Below are positions 1 to 6,233 of a DNA stretch of 6,951 nt, piece after piece. Both the position numbers and the translations under genes were made by a program. This DNA is from Ekhidna sp. (GTDB lineage Bacteria; Bacteroidota; Bacteroidia; Cytophagales; Cyclobacteriaceae): the NCBI GenBank assembly GCA_028821635.1, contig JAPPDO010000153.1, forward strand, positions 1-6,951, given 5' to 3'. The notes below the pieces were generated by a model. That model was not told the origin of the DNA and searched no databases. It saw only the letters and a list, made by a program, of their open reading frames with translations. Each line of letters begins with the position of its first letter. Within the stretch, counting starts at the first letter, position 1.

Positions 1-281
1 GCAACGGCGGCTCGGTCTCCGACAGTTTTGACATCATGATACAGGAGAGGGGTCCGCTAGGGGCAGACGATGCGGCGGAAGTTGTCATCTTTCCCAACCC
101 TTCGGGCCGCTACTTGGAGGTGCGGTCTCCGGCCGAAGGTATCTTCAAGATTCTGAGCCTCAGCGGCAAGCCATTATTAGAAGGCACTACGAACACAAGG
201 GTAGATATCACCTTCCTGCGAGGCGGACTGTATCTGGTGCGGCTACCAAACGGGCGTTTGTTGAAGTTTGTGAGGGAGTAG
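1..281 (+). CDS. C-terminal part of a secreted protein with a T9SS type A sorting domain (5' end outside window)
   Basis: The reading frame is open from base 3 to the TAG at 279-281, so this is the last 92 residues of a longer protein; the ATG at 36 is internal. The first residues (GGSVSDSFDI) resemble the last strand of cadherin-like or dystroglycan-type Ig repeats, which often end in a 'G-x-SVSD-x-F' pattern. They are followed by a linker and then a Por secretion tail: an IFPNPSG motif, a strand FKILSLSGKPLL, and a final GLYLVRLPNGRLLKFVRE ending. Such tails direct export through the type IX secretion system, are removed during export, and lead to surface anchoring or release. The function of the missing N-terminal part cannot be told. 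The stretch is 56% GC, far above the operon downstream, and uses many CGG, GGC and CTG-type codons. The sorting domain is a firm call; the cadherin-like assignment is tentative. Confidence 0.88.
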   Translation, partial: NGGSVSDSFDIMIQERGPLGADDAAEVVIFPNPSGRYLEVRSPAEGIFKILSLSGKPLLEGTTNTRVDITFLRGGLYLVRLPNGRLLKFVRE

Positions 282-349
282 GAAAAATCTTGGGGCTTTT
301 GCATAATTCAAATAATAAAATAATCAGCGTTCGAGAAAGTTTAAACACC

Positions 350-367
350 AAGGTAACCTTCTGGTTA
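350..367. repeat. Overlapping dyads AAGGT-A-ACCTT and TAACC-TTCT-GGTTA
   Basis: Bases 350-360 read AAGGTAACCTT, a perfect inverted repeat around a central A. Bases 354-367 form a second inverted repeat with a 5-bp stem and a TTCT loop that shares half of the first. The two structures exclude each other in RNA. As DNA, the first could be an operator half-site pair. No known regulator motif is recognised and there is no T-run, so it is not an intrinsic terminator. Confidence 0.25.
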
Positions 368-508
368 AGAGGATGTTAAATTTTGGATAAGGAGAAATTA
401 AAACTATTTGAGTTATTCTAGCATAATGTATGTTGTCAATTATGCAAAATTCTCGTGTTCTTTGAAAATAAGCAGATTGTTCTTCATTTCTTCTTCATCG
501 ATCCACAA

Positions 509-523
509 CGGCATTCCATGCCG
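509..523. repeat. Perfect 6-bp hairpin CGGCAT-TCC-ATGCCG
   Basis: A GC-rich inverted repeat with a three-base loop in an otherwise A/T-rich region. No T-run follows, so it is not an intrinsic terminator. It could be an operator, a structured leader element or part of a decayed coding stretch. Confidence 0.35.
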
Positions 524-534
524 GTCGCTCCACG

Positions 535-678
535 ATGGGAGATAAAAAGAAACGAAATAAATTAGTAAAATCACAACTATCCGACACATTGCCGGCAATT
601 CCGGTGCTTTATGCAAAATATATTGATAAGACACCCCGTGCAATAAAATTTAGAGCGTTATTGGAATTGCAGGCATAG
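535..678 (+). CDS. Possible small protein of 47 residues (doubtful)
   Basis: An ATG at 535 opens a frame to TAG at 676-678. The product begins MGDKKKRNKLVK and ends TPRAIKFRALLELQA: a lysine-rich start and a possibly amphipathic tail. No family is recognised and no ribosome-binding or promoter signal is clear upstream. The frame stays open back to about 472, giving 68 sense codons without a stop, so a decayed gene remnant is also possible. It overlaps the GC-rich palindrome at 588-599. It could easily be chance; I list it only because the region otherwise lacks an explanation. Confidence 0.12.
   Translation: MGDKKKRNKLVKSQLSDTLPAIPVLYAKYIDKTPRAIKFRALLELQA
588..599. repeat. Perfect 12-base palindrome ATTGCCGGCAAT
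   Basis: The 12 bases read identically on both strands without any spacer, in a local GC-rich island about 220 bases upstream of sufB. Such a symmetric site could bind a dimeric regulator. No second copy was noticed in the window and no known regulator is recognised. Confidence 0.35.
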
Positions 679-791
679 GAATGTTTATTTGTTCGGGATA
701 GCATATTAACAAGCACTCTTCTTTTAAAAATTTGACTGTCATGAAACTTTATCACATAATAATTGTTTTATTCAGAGCTATCTAATTATGC

Positions 792-799
792 TATTTTTG
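792..799 (+). promoter_or_regulatory. Candidate Bacteroidota -7 promoter element for sufB
   Basis: TATTTTTG matches the TAnnTTTG -7 element described for Bacteroidota housekeeping sigma factors. The nearest upstream TTG (763-765) lies 26 bases before it, longer than the usual spacing of about 19-20, so the -33 half is weak. Use of this site would start transcription near 804-808 and leave a leader of only about 11-15 bases. An alternative is TTGACT (732-737), 17 bases, then CATAAT (755-760), which resembles the proteobacterial consensus and is less relevant here. No Shine-Dalgarno sequence precedes the sufB ATG, as is common in this phylum. Confidence 0.35.
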
Positions 800-818
800 A
801 ATATCAAATTCTACTTGA

Positions 819-2264
819 ATGAGCATTGAAGAACAAATACTGGAAGAGTTTACCTCTAAAGAATACGAACACGGATGGTCGGTTGATTTTGAAGCGGATG
901 AAACGCCTTTAGGCATAAATGAAGACATCATCAGATTCATCTCGGCAAAGAAGGAAGAACCTGAATGGTTGCTTAGATGGAGGCTTGAGGCTTTCAGATT
1001 GTGGCAGAAAATGGAAGAACCCAAATGGGCCAATGTTTCTTATCCGATGATCGATTTTCAAGCCATAAAATATTACTCTGCACCAAAACAAGAGAAAAAA
1101 CCAAACAGTCTTGATGAAGTGGATCCGGAACTTTTGAAGACTTTTGAACGACTTGGTATTTCGCTCCAGGAGCAAAAGAGGCTTACCGGAGTTGCAATAG
1201 ATGCAGTCATTGATTCTGTGTCTGTTGCCACCACTTTTAAAGACAAGCTCTCCGAACTGGGGATCATTTTCTGCTCATTCAGCGAAGCTGTGCAGGAGCA
1301 CCCTGAATTAGTCAGAAAGTATATTGGGTCTGTTGTCCCGTCAAATGATAATTATTATGCAGCACTTAACTCGGCTGTTTTTTCCGATGGCTCCTTCTGC
1401 TACATTCCAAAAGGAGTAAGATGTCCCATGGAATTGTCTACTTACTTTAGAATTAATGCGGCAAATACAGGCCAGTTTGAGAGAACCTTAATCATAGCTG
1501 ATGAGGGCAGCTATGTAAGCTACCTTGAGGGATGTACTGCTCCTATGAGGGATGAAAACCAACTTCACGCAGCGGTGGTTGAAATATACGCAGCAAAAAA
1601 TGCCGAGGTGAAATACTCAACTGTTCAAAACTGGTATCCCGGAGATAAAAATGGAAAGGGAGGCATTTACAATTTTGTAACGAAAAGAGGCATCTGTGTG
1701 GGCGATTATGCTAAAATTTCATGGACCCAGGTAGAAACAGGGTCAGCCGTTACCTGGAAATATCCCTCTTGTATTCTAAAAGGAGATCATTCGGTTGGTG
1801 AATTTTACTCCGTGGCGGTCACTAATAATCACCAACAAGCCGATACGGGGACTAAAATGCTTCACATTGGGAAAAATACACGGTCAAGAATTGTATCAAA
1901 GGGTATTTCCGCAGGCAAGTCCCAAAACAGCTACAGAGGACAAGTTGAAGTAATGAAAAGAGCTGAAAATGCTCGAAATTTTTCTCAATGTGACTCATTA
2001 CTGATGGGCAGTTTGTGTGGAGCACACACCTTTCCCTACATAGACATCAAAAATAAAACCGCTCAGGTCGAACATGAGGCAACCACTTCTAAAGTTGGTG
2101 AAGACCAGATTTTCTACTGCCAACAAAGGGGAATTGATGAAGAAAATGCGGTTGCATTGATTGTTAATGGCTTTGCAAAAGAAGTAATGAACAAACTGCC
2201 GATGGAGTTTGCCGTTGAAGCACAAAAGCTGTTAGCACTTACACTTGAGGGCAGTGTGGGCTAA
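819..2264 (+). CDS. sufB: SufB, core subunit of the SufBC2D Fe-S cluster scaffold
   Basis: Cytoplasmic scaffold on which the nascent iron-sulfur cluster is assembled. The 481-residue product is close to the usual length and full-length, with no intein. The N-terminal part (to about residue 90) has the family's [15 protein letters not shown] stretch; a beta-helix core follows. [13 protein letters not shown] and [14 protein letters not shown] (Cys239) are intact. The C-terminal region has QCDSLL (Cys391), VEHEATTS (His419, Glu420), GEDQIFYC and an [10 protein letters not shown] helix. Cys391 and Glu420 align with E. coli SufB Cys405 and Glu434, implicated in cluster formation; Cys239 aligns with Cys254 on the sulfur-transfer path. 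The ATG at 819 gives the start expected for Bacteroidota homologues. It is the first gene of the operon, 15 bases ahead of sufC, with no sufA in front. The related SufD lies two genes on and lacks this full residue set. Confidence 0.97.
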   Translation: MSIEEQILEEFTSKEYEHGWSVDFEADETPLGINEDIIRFISAKKEEPEWLLRWRLEAFRLWQKMEEPKWANVSYPMIDFQAIKYYSAPKQEKKPNSLDEVDPELLKTFERLGISLQEQKRLTGVAIDAVIDSVSVATTFKDKLSELGIIFCSFSEAVQEHPELVRKYIGSVVPSNDNYYAALNSAVFSDGSFCYIPKGVRCPMELSTYFRINAANTGQFERTLIIADEGSYVSYLEGCTAPMRDENQLHAAVVEIYAAKNAEVKYSTVQNWYPGDKNGKGGIYNFVTKRGICVGDYAKISWTQVETGSAVTWKYPSCILKGDHSVGEFYSVAVTNNHQQADTGTKMLHIGKNTRSRIVSKGISAGKSQNSYRGQVEVMKRAENARNFSQCDSLLMGSLCGAHTFPYIDIKNKTAQVEHEATTSKVGEDQIFYCQQRGIDEENAVALIVNGFAKEVMNKLPMEFAVEAQKLLALTLEGSVG

Positions 2265-2279
2265 ATTAATTATTTTCTT

Positions 2280-3035
2280 ATGATTTCAATAAAAAACGTA
2301 CAAGCTTCAATCGAAGATAAAGAGATATTGAGAGGGATTGATCTGGAAGTCAACACCGGAGAAGTACATGCTATTATGGGCCCTAATGGTTCTGGTAAGA
2401 GCACTTTAGCTTCTATTTTGGCAGGAAGAGAAGATTATGAGATTACAAGCGGATCGGTGGAGTATTTCGGTGAAGACCTGTTGAAGTTTGATCCGGAAGA
2501 GAGAGCTCAAAAAGGTATCTTTCTGGCTTTCCAGTATCCGGTGGAAATACCGGGCGTATCCACAACAAATTTCATGAAAACGGCTATCAATAAAATACGG
2601 GAATCACGAGGAGAAAAAGCACTGGATGCAGTGAATTTTCTTAATTTGATGAAGGAAAAGATGAAACTGGTAGATATTGACCAGTCGCTTTTAAGCAGAT
2701 CGCTCAACGAGGGATTCTCCGGAGGCGAAAAGAAACGAAACGAAATATTCCAAATGGCTATGCTGGAACCCAAACTCGCCATACTTGATGAGACAGATTC
2801 AGGGCTCGATATTGATGCGTTAAAGATAGTAGCTAACGGAGTCAATAAGCTAAAATCTAAGAATAATGCAACGATTGTGGTCACACATTACCAAAGACTG
2901 CTAGACTACATCGCCCCTGATTTCGTACACGTACTATACAAAGGGAAAATCGTAAAATCCGGAGATAAAAATCTTGCCTTAGAGCTGGAAGAAAAGGGAT
3001 ATGATTGGATCAAAGAAGAAGTTGCTTTGGTATGA
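2280..3035 (+). CDS. sufC: SufC, ABC-type ATPase of the SufBC2D complex
   Basis: Soluble ABC ATPase that binds SufB and SufD and drives the conformational change needed for cluster assembly; it is not a transporter subunit. The 251 residues carry a Walker A GPNGSGKST (34-42), Q-loop Gln85 in LAFQYPVEIPG, the signature FSGGEKKRNE (146-155), Walker B LAILDETDSGLD with Asp170/Glu171, a D-loop, and H-loop His203 in VVTHYQR. Lys152, Glu171 and Asp173 sit at the same numbers as in E. coli SufC, where they form a characteristic SufC salt-bridge network. The start lies 15 bases after the sufB stop in an A/T-rich gap without a Shine-Dalgarno motif. The stop overlaps the sufD start by four bases (ATGA), suggesting coupled translation. 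Confidence 0.98.
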   Translation: MISIKNVQASIEDKEILRGIDLEVNTGEVHAIMGPNGSGKSTLASILAGREDYEITSGSVEYFGEDLLKFDPEERAQKGIFLAFQYPVEIPGVSTTNFMKTAINKIRESRGEKALDAVNFLNLMKEKMKLVDIDQSLLSRSLNEGFSGGEKKRNEIFQMAMLEPKLAILDETDSGLDIDALKIVANGVNKLKSKNNATIVVTHYQRLLDYIAPDFVHVLYKGKIVKSGDKNLALELEEKGYDWIKEEVALV

Positions 3036-4210
3036 TAAAAGAATATAACATGCTCAGGTCACTTGAAGGTCGTGTAAATGAGAACACCTCAAGTAGAGAG
3101 GCTTGGAAAATGCTTACAGAGATAGGATTGCCCCACAAAAAATCTGAAACTTATAAGTTTACTCCGATTGTTCTGATACTTGAGAAAAACATTGATTGGG
3201 ACTTAAATTCAAAAAGTACTTTCTGTGACAAAAAGTTATATGCAGCAAAAGGCAGCCACTTCATCTTCATTAATGGGGTCTTAAATGAAAAATTATCACA
3301 AGTGCAAGGTGATATTTCATTTGCCATTGAAGACGTTAAAGAAGGAAGACATGATCCTTTGAGTTTACTAAATACTTCATTAGCCTCAAATGAGTTAGTT
3401 ATTACTTCAGGAACAGAAAGTCCGGTTTTCATCTATCATTTCAATAGCGTAGGAATAAGTAATCCTCGAGTTCGCATTAAGGTGAAGTCCGGCGAATCCA
3501 TCCAATTAATTGAAAAGCTTTTTGAAACCAATGAAAATACTTTCACAAATTCCTTTATTCATTTTGAGGTAGCCGAAAATGCTTTTGTCTGCCACAGCAA
3601 GGTTCAGAACTATAACAGTTCTACCTATTCTCACGAGACAGTGGCAGCAAACGTTGAGAATAATGGACGTTTTTACAACAATACCTTTTCATTTGAAGGT
3701 GCCTTGACAAGGAATAATTTAATTATCAATCTCAACGGCCAAAACTGTGAAGGTCACATGTATGGATTATTCTTATTAGATAAGAAATCCCACATTGATA
3801 ACAACACTACTGTTGATCATATCCAACCCAATTCATTTAGCAATGAGTTATACAAAGGAATCCTAGATGAAGATTCCACAGGCGTATTTAATGGAAAGAT
3901 TTATGTTCGGCAAGACGCACAAAAAACCAACGCATTTCAGTCAAACAATAATATTCTTTTATCCGAAGGTGCCACGCTACATACGAAGCCACAGCTTGAA
4001 ATTTGGGCCGATGATGTAAAATGTTCTCACGGATGCACTTCCGGGCAGTTGGATAAGGATGCTATCTTCTATCTGCGTTCAAGAGGTATTGACTACAAAG
4101 CTGCGAAAGCCATGCTTCTGCGAGCGTTTGCTGAGGAGACCCTCGAGCATGTAAAACTTGAAACAATCAAACATGAAGTTCTGGATTTAATTAACCAAAA
4201 GCTACTTTGA
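3032..4210 (+). CDS. sufD: SufD, SufB-paralogous scaffold subunit
   Basis: Partner of SufB in the SufBC2D scaffold, involved in iron acquisition and stabilising the complex. I chose the ATG at 3032, which overlaps the sufC stop as ATGA and gives 392 residues. The frame also extends upstream to a TTG at 3005, but that would overlap sufC by 31 bases; another ATG at 3050 is possible. The N-terminal helical part has the typical GLPHKKSETYKFTP stretch. The core is a beta-helix, and the C-terminal part reads LEIWADDVKCSHGCTSGQ followed by IFYLRSRGI. Cys331 and His333 of KCSHG correspond to E. coli SufD Cys358 and His360 at the SufB-SufD interface. The C-terminal AFAEE helix is the SufC-binding side. 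The N-terminal half is divergent, as is normal for SufD. The next gene starts on the last base of the stop codon. Confidence 0.95.
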   Translation: MIKEYNMLRSLEGRVNENTSSREAWKMLTEIGLPHKKSETYKFTPIVLILEKNIDWDLNSKSTFCDKKLYAAKGSHFIFINGVLNEKLSQVQGDISFAIEDVKEGRHDPLSLLNTSLASNELVITSGTESPVFIYHFNSVGISNPRVRIKVKSGESIQLIEKLFETNENTFTNSFIHFEVAENAFVCHSKVQNYNSSTYSHETVAANVENNGRFYNNTFSFEGALTRNNLIINLNGQNCEGHMYGLFLLDKKSHIDNNTTVDHIQPNSFSNELYKGILDEDSTGVFNGKIYVRQDAQKTNAFQSNNNILLSEGATLHTKPQLEIWADDVKCSHGCTSGQLDKDAIFYLRSRGIDYKAAKAMLLRAFAEETLEHVKLETIKHEVLDLINQKLL

Positions 4211-5445
4211 TGGAAGTGACCGCTCATGAGATTGATGTGCAATCATTACGAAAGCGATTTCCGATTCTCAACCAAGAGGTAAATGGGAAACCGCTCATTT
4301 ATTTCGATAATGCTGCCTCCTCCCAAACGGTCGATACCGTAGTAAGATCATTAATTGAATTTTATGAAAAGGATCATGCGAACATTCACAGAGGGATTCA
4401 TACATTAGCGGAGAGATCAACCAAGAAATTTGAAGAGACACGGGAAAGCGTCCACCTCTTCATCAACAGTCCCGAGGCAGATGAGATTATATTTACAAAG
4501 GGCACTACTGAAAGCATCAATCTCGTTGCTCATTCCTGGGGGTCAATAAACCTGAAAGAAGGAGATGAAATTATTTTATCACAGATAGAACATCACTCCA
4601 ATATTGTTCCTTGGCAGTTGATTGCGCAGAAAACAGGAGCAAAGATTAAAGTAATACCTATCAATGATCGAGGTGAACTGCTCATTGAAGCGTATGAAAA
4701 ATTGTTAAGCCCTCAAACTAAGCTGGTTGCTTTTAACTACATTTCTAATTCTTTAGGGACTATTAATCCGGCGAAGGAGATAGTAGCCCTTGCGAATGAA
4801 TTTGACGCAGTAACGTTGATTGATGCCGCTCAGGCATCACCTCATACTAAAATTGATGTTCAGGATTTGAATTGTGACTTTCTCGCATTCTCCAGTCACA
4901 AAATGTATGGCCCGACAGGTGTAGGAATACTCTACGGGAGAAGAGCAATGCTGGAAGCTATCCCTCCCTACCAGGGCGGCGGTGAAATGATCAAAGATGT
5001 CTCCTTTGATAGTACTTCTTATAACGACATCCCTTACAAATTTGAGGCAGGGACACCCAACATAGGTGAAGTAATTGCATTCAAAAGCGCAATAGATTTT
5101 ATTAATGAATTGGGACATTCGGTTATTGAATCACAAGAAAATGAGTTGCTTCAATATGCCATGAATAAATTAAGCGCGATAGAAGGTTTTATCCCAATTG
5201 GAACTGCCAGAAGCAAAGCCGCCGTAATCTCCTTTCTGGTTGAGGGCATTCATACCTATGATCTGGGACAATTTCTTGATGCAAAAGGAATAGCAGTAAG
5301 AACAGGTCACCACTGTACACAGCCTCTGATGGAACATTTAGGTATTGACGGTACAGTCAGAGCTTCTTTTTCAGTATACAACACCAAAGAAGAAATTGAT
5401 AGCTTCACCAATGCTTTGAGAAGTATCATCTCTAAACTCAGATAA
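4210..5445 (+). CDS. sufS: SufS, PLP-dependent cysteine desulfurase (type II)
   Basis: Converts L-cysteine to L-alanine and leaves the sulfur as a persulfide on its active-site cysteine, supplying the SUF scaffold through SufE. The product has 411 residues from the ATG at 4210, which overlaps the sufD stop by one base (TGATG); a TTG codon just before it is part of the same frame but is less likely as a start. Seen: IYFDNAASSQ near residue 30, EHHSNIVPWQ with His128 stacking on PLP, IDAAQASPH in the cofactor pocket, SSHKMYGPTGVG with the PLP lysine Lys231, and RTGHHCTQPLM with catalytic Cys369. The numbering is offset by five from E. coli SufS (His123, Lys226, Cys364). The short, ordered loop around Cys369 is typical of SufS/CsdA rather than IscS/NifS, fitting its dependence on the sufE encoded next. 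Confidence 0.97.
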   Translation: MEVTAHEIDVQSLRKRFPILNQEVNGKPLIYFDNAASSQTVDTVVRSLIEFYEKDHANIHRGIHTLAERSTKKFEETRESVHLFINSPEADEIIFTKGTTESINLVAHSWGSINLKEGDEIILSQIEHHSNIVPWQLIAQKTGAKIKVIPINDRGELLIEAYEKLLSPQTKLVAFNYISNSLGTINPAKEIVALANEFDAVTLIDAAQASPHTKIDVQDLNCDFLAFSSHKMYGPTGVGILYGRRAMLEAIPPYQGGGEMIKDVSFDSTSYNDIPYKFEAGTPNIGEVIAFKSAIDFINELGHSVIESQENELLQYAMNKLSAIEGFIPIGTARSKAAVISFLVEGIHTYDLGQFLDAKGIAVRTGHHCTQPLMEHLGIDGTVRASFSVYNTKEEIDSFTNALRSIISKLR

Positions 5446-5876
5446 TGAACCAAATCAAAGATCGGCAAGAAGAAATCATTGAAGAATTTTCCATGCTTGA
5501 CGGCAATATGGAAATGATATTAAATTACATTATCGAACTTGGAGAGGAACTCTCCGGTTTCCCTGACCAAGAGAGAGTTGATGAAAATATCGTTAAAGGA
5601 TGTCAGTCAAAAGTCTGGTTAGTTGCTTCTTACGCAAATGGTCGTATTCAATACAAAGCTGACTCTAACGCAGCTATTACAAGAGGGCTGGTAAGTCTTT
5701 TGGTGAGAGTGCTGAATCAATCAAGCCCGCAAGATGTTATTGATGCTGAGGTTTACTTTCCAAAACAAATCGAAATGGATCGCTTTATCGGTACGCAGAG
5801 ATCAAACGGATTCGCTTCTATGATAAAGCAAATGAAGATGTACGCCGTAGTATTTTTAGCCAAACAAAAATCATGA
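5445..5876 (+). CDS. sufE: SufE, sulfur acceptor and relay protein for SufS
   Basis: Accepts the persulfide sulfur from SufS and passes it to SufB, greatly stimulating the desulfurase. The 143-residue product matches the family's usual size of about 140. Its key motif is IVKGCQSKVWLV with Cys53, equivalent to E. coli SufE Cys51. The N-terminal helices contain GEELSGFP, also typical. The KGCQSKVW motif and absence of zinc-ligand cysteines mark it as SufE, not the zinc-dependent SufU of Gram-positives. The start overlaps the sufS stop by one base (TAATG), and its stop overlaps sufT by four bases (ATGA), which supports a single coupled transcript. Confidence 0.96.
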   Translation: MNQIKDRQEEIIEEFSMLDGNMEMILNYIIELGEELSGFPDQERVDENIVKGCQSKVWLVASYANGRIQYKADSNAAITRGLVSLLVRVLNQSSPQDVIDAEVYFPKQIEMDRFIGTQRSNGFASMIKQMKMYAVVFLAKQKS

Positions 5877-6205
5877 GTGAAGAGAAAAAAAATAGTGATA
5901 TTTTAGCACTCAAAGAAGATATTGTCCGAGCGATAAAAAATGTGTATGATCCGGAGATTCCTGTAGATGTATATGAACTGGGGCTTATTTATGAAATCAA
6001 TATACTACCTGTAAATAATGTAGAAATTATTATGACATTGACATCACCCTCCTGTCCTGCTGCTGAGAGTATCCCCGATGAGGTGAAAGCCAATGTGAGG
6101 GCAGTTCCCGGCGTTAATGACGTAAATATCGAACTCACTTTTGATCCTCCTTATGCCACAGAGATGATGTCGGAAGAGGCAAAGTTGGAATTAGGTTTTA
6201 TGTAA
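5873..6205 (+). CDS. sufT: SufT-like DUF59/MIP18 family Fe-S assembly protein
   Basis: Small cytoplasmic protein of 110 residues, essentially one DUF59 domain. Family members (SufT, the PaaD domain, eukaryotic MIP18/CIA2) assist maturation of Fe-S proteins; the exact reaction is unsettled. Motifs seen are YDPEIPVDVYELGLIY (residues 25-40) with the Asp-Pro-Glu signature, TLTSPSCPAAESIPDEV with the conserved Cys61, and VPGVNDVNIELTFDPPY near the end. Its position directly after sufE with an ATGA overlap links it to SUF rather than to phenylacetate degradation, where PaaD would sit beside paaABC. Its role as a late-acting accessory factor, as shown for SufT in Staphylococcus aureus, is inferred from family and context. 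Confidence 0.92.
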   Translation: MSEEKKNSDILALKEDIVRAIKNVYDPEIPVDVYELGLIYEINILPVNNVEIIMTLTSPSCPAAESIPDEVKANVRAVPGVNDVNIELTFDPPYATEMMSEEAKLELGFM

Positions 6206-6233
6206 AAATAAATTTTAAAAAAAAATAAAAAAT
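6206..6233 (+). promoter_or_regulatory. A/T-only spacer and translation leader before the bacilliredoxin gene
   Basis: The 28 bases between the sufT stop and the next ATG contain no G or C and include a run of nine A (6217-6225). It is the longest gap inside the operon. No Shine-Dalgarno motif is present; A-rich unstructured leaders are typical of efficient initiation in Bacteroidota. An internal promoter is not clearly seen: TAGGTTTT (6192-6199) misses the -7 consensus by one base and has no suitable -33 element. Confidence 0.5.

Larger units (their letters stand above)
440..619 (+). repeat. 11-base direct repeat TTATGCAAAAT at 440-450 and 609-619
   Basis: The same 11 bases occur twice in the same orientation, 169 bases apart start to start. 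They bracket the part of the intergenic region holding both GC-rich islands, the hairpin at 509-523 and the palindrome at 588-599. This could mark duplicated target DNA around a small insertion or two binding sites. The length is only modestly above what chance allows. Confidence 0.3.
301..791. repeat. GCATAATT motif, three exact copies plus one 7-of-8 copy
   Basis: GCATAATT reads on the + strand at 301-308, and its complement AATTATGC at 438-445 and 784-791. A 7-base version, GCATAAT, lies at 421-427. The outermost exact copies face each other and nearly frame the intergenic region. The 421-427 and 439-445 copies form a 7-bp inverted pair with an 11-base loop. The rightmost copy directly abuts the candidate sufB -7 element. 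Possible readings are a regulator binding site, terminal repeats of a small insertion, or chance in A/T-rich DNA. Confidence 0.35.
282..818. other. 537-base intergenic region with short repeats, no convincing gene
   Basis: No reading frame here resembles a known family and no tRNA or rRNA is visible. The region is A/T-rich with two GC-rich islands (about 501-535 and 583-606). It holds a recurrent GCATAATT motif, an 11-base direct repeat, a perfect 12-base palindrome, a 6-bp stem hairpin and a dyad near 350-367, each listed separately. Its right end must contain the sufB promoter. No clear intrinsic terminator follows the upstream gene. The length is generous for a promoter alone, so a regulatory RNA leader, an operator cluster, a decayed gene or a small non-autonomous insertion are all possible. 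Confidence 0.7.

Noticed and set aside
36..281. Treating the ATG at 36 as the start of an 81-residue protein
   Set aside because: The frame is open upstream to the window edge and codes for the end of a cadherin/Ig-like repeat, and a sorting domain alone would lack a signal peptide and cargo.
282..300. Terminator for the T9SS gene (AAAA...CTTTT after the stop)
   Set aside because: The arms pair poorly (four A-T pairs then mismatches), so no stable hairpin forms.
440..643. 67-residue minus-strand frame with a hydrophobic stretch (IVVILLIYFVSFYL)
   Set aside because: It begins with TTG, has no clear ribosome-binding or promoter signal, resembles no family I know, and overlaps the equally plausible + strand frame. 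Its single hydrophobic segment is easily produced by A/T-rich sequence.
732..760. TTGACT-N17-CATAAT as a classical sigma-70 promoter for sufB
   Set aside because: It resembles the proteobacterial consensus, which Bacteroidota housekeeping sigma factors do not use in the same way; the TAnnTTTG match at 792-799 is preferred, though itself unproven.
2507..2884. 125-residue minus-strand frame
   Set aside because: It lies entirely inside sufC, whose motifs are unambiguous; it is an antisense shadow.
5873..6205. PaaD of the phenylacetate pathway
   Set aside because: The domain is shared, but no paa genes are nearby and the gene overlaps sufE.
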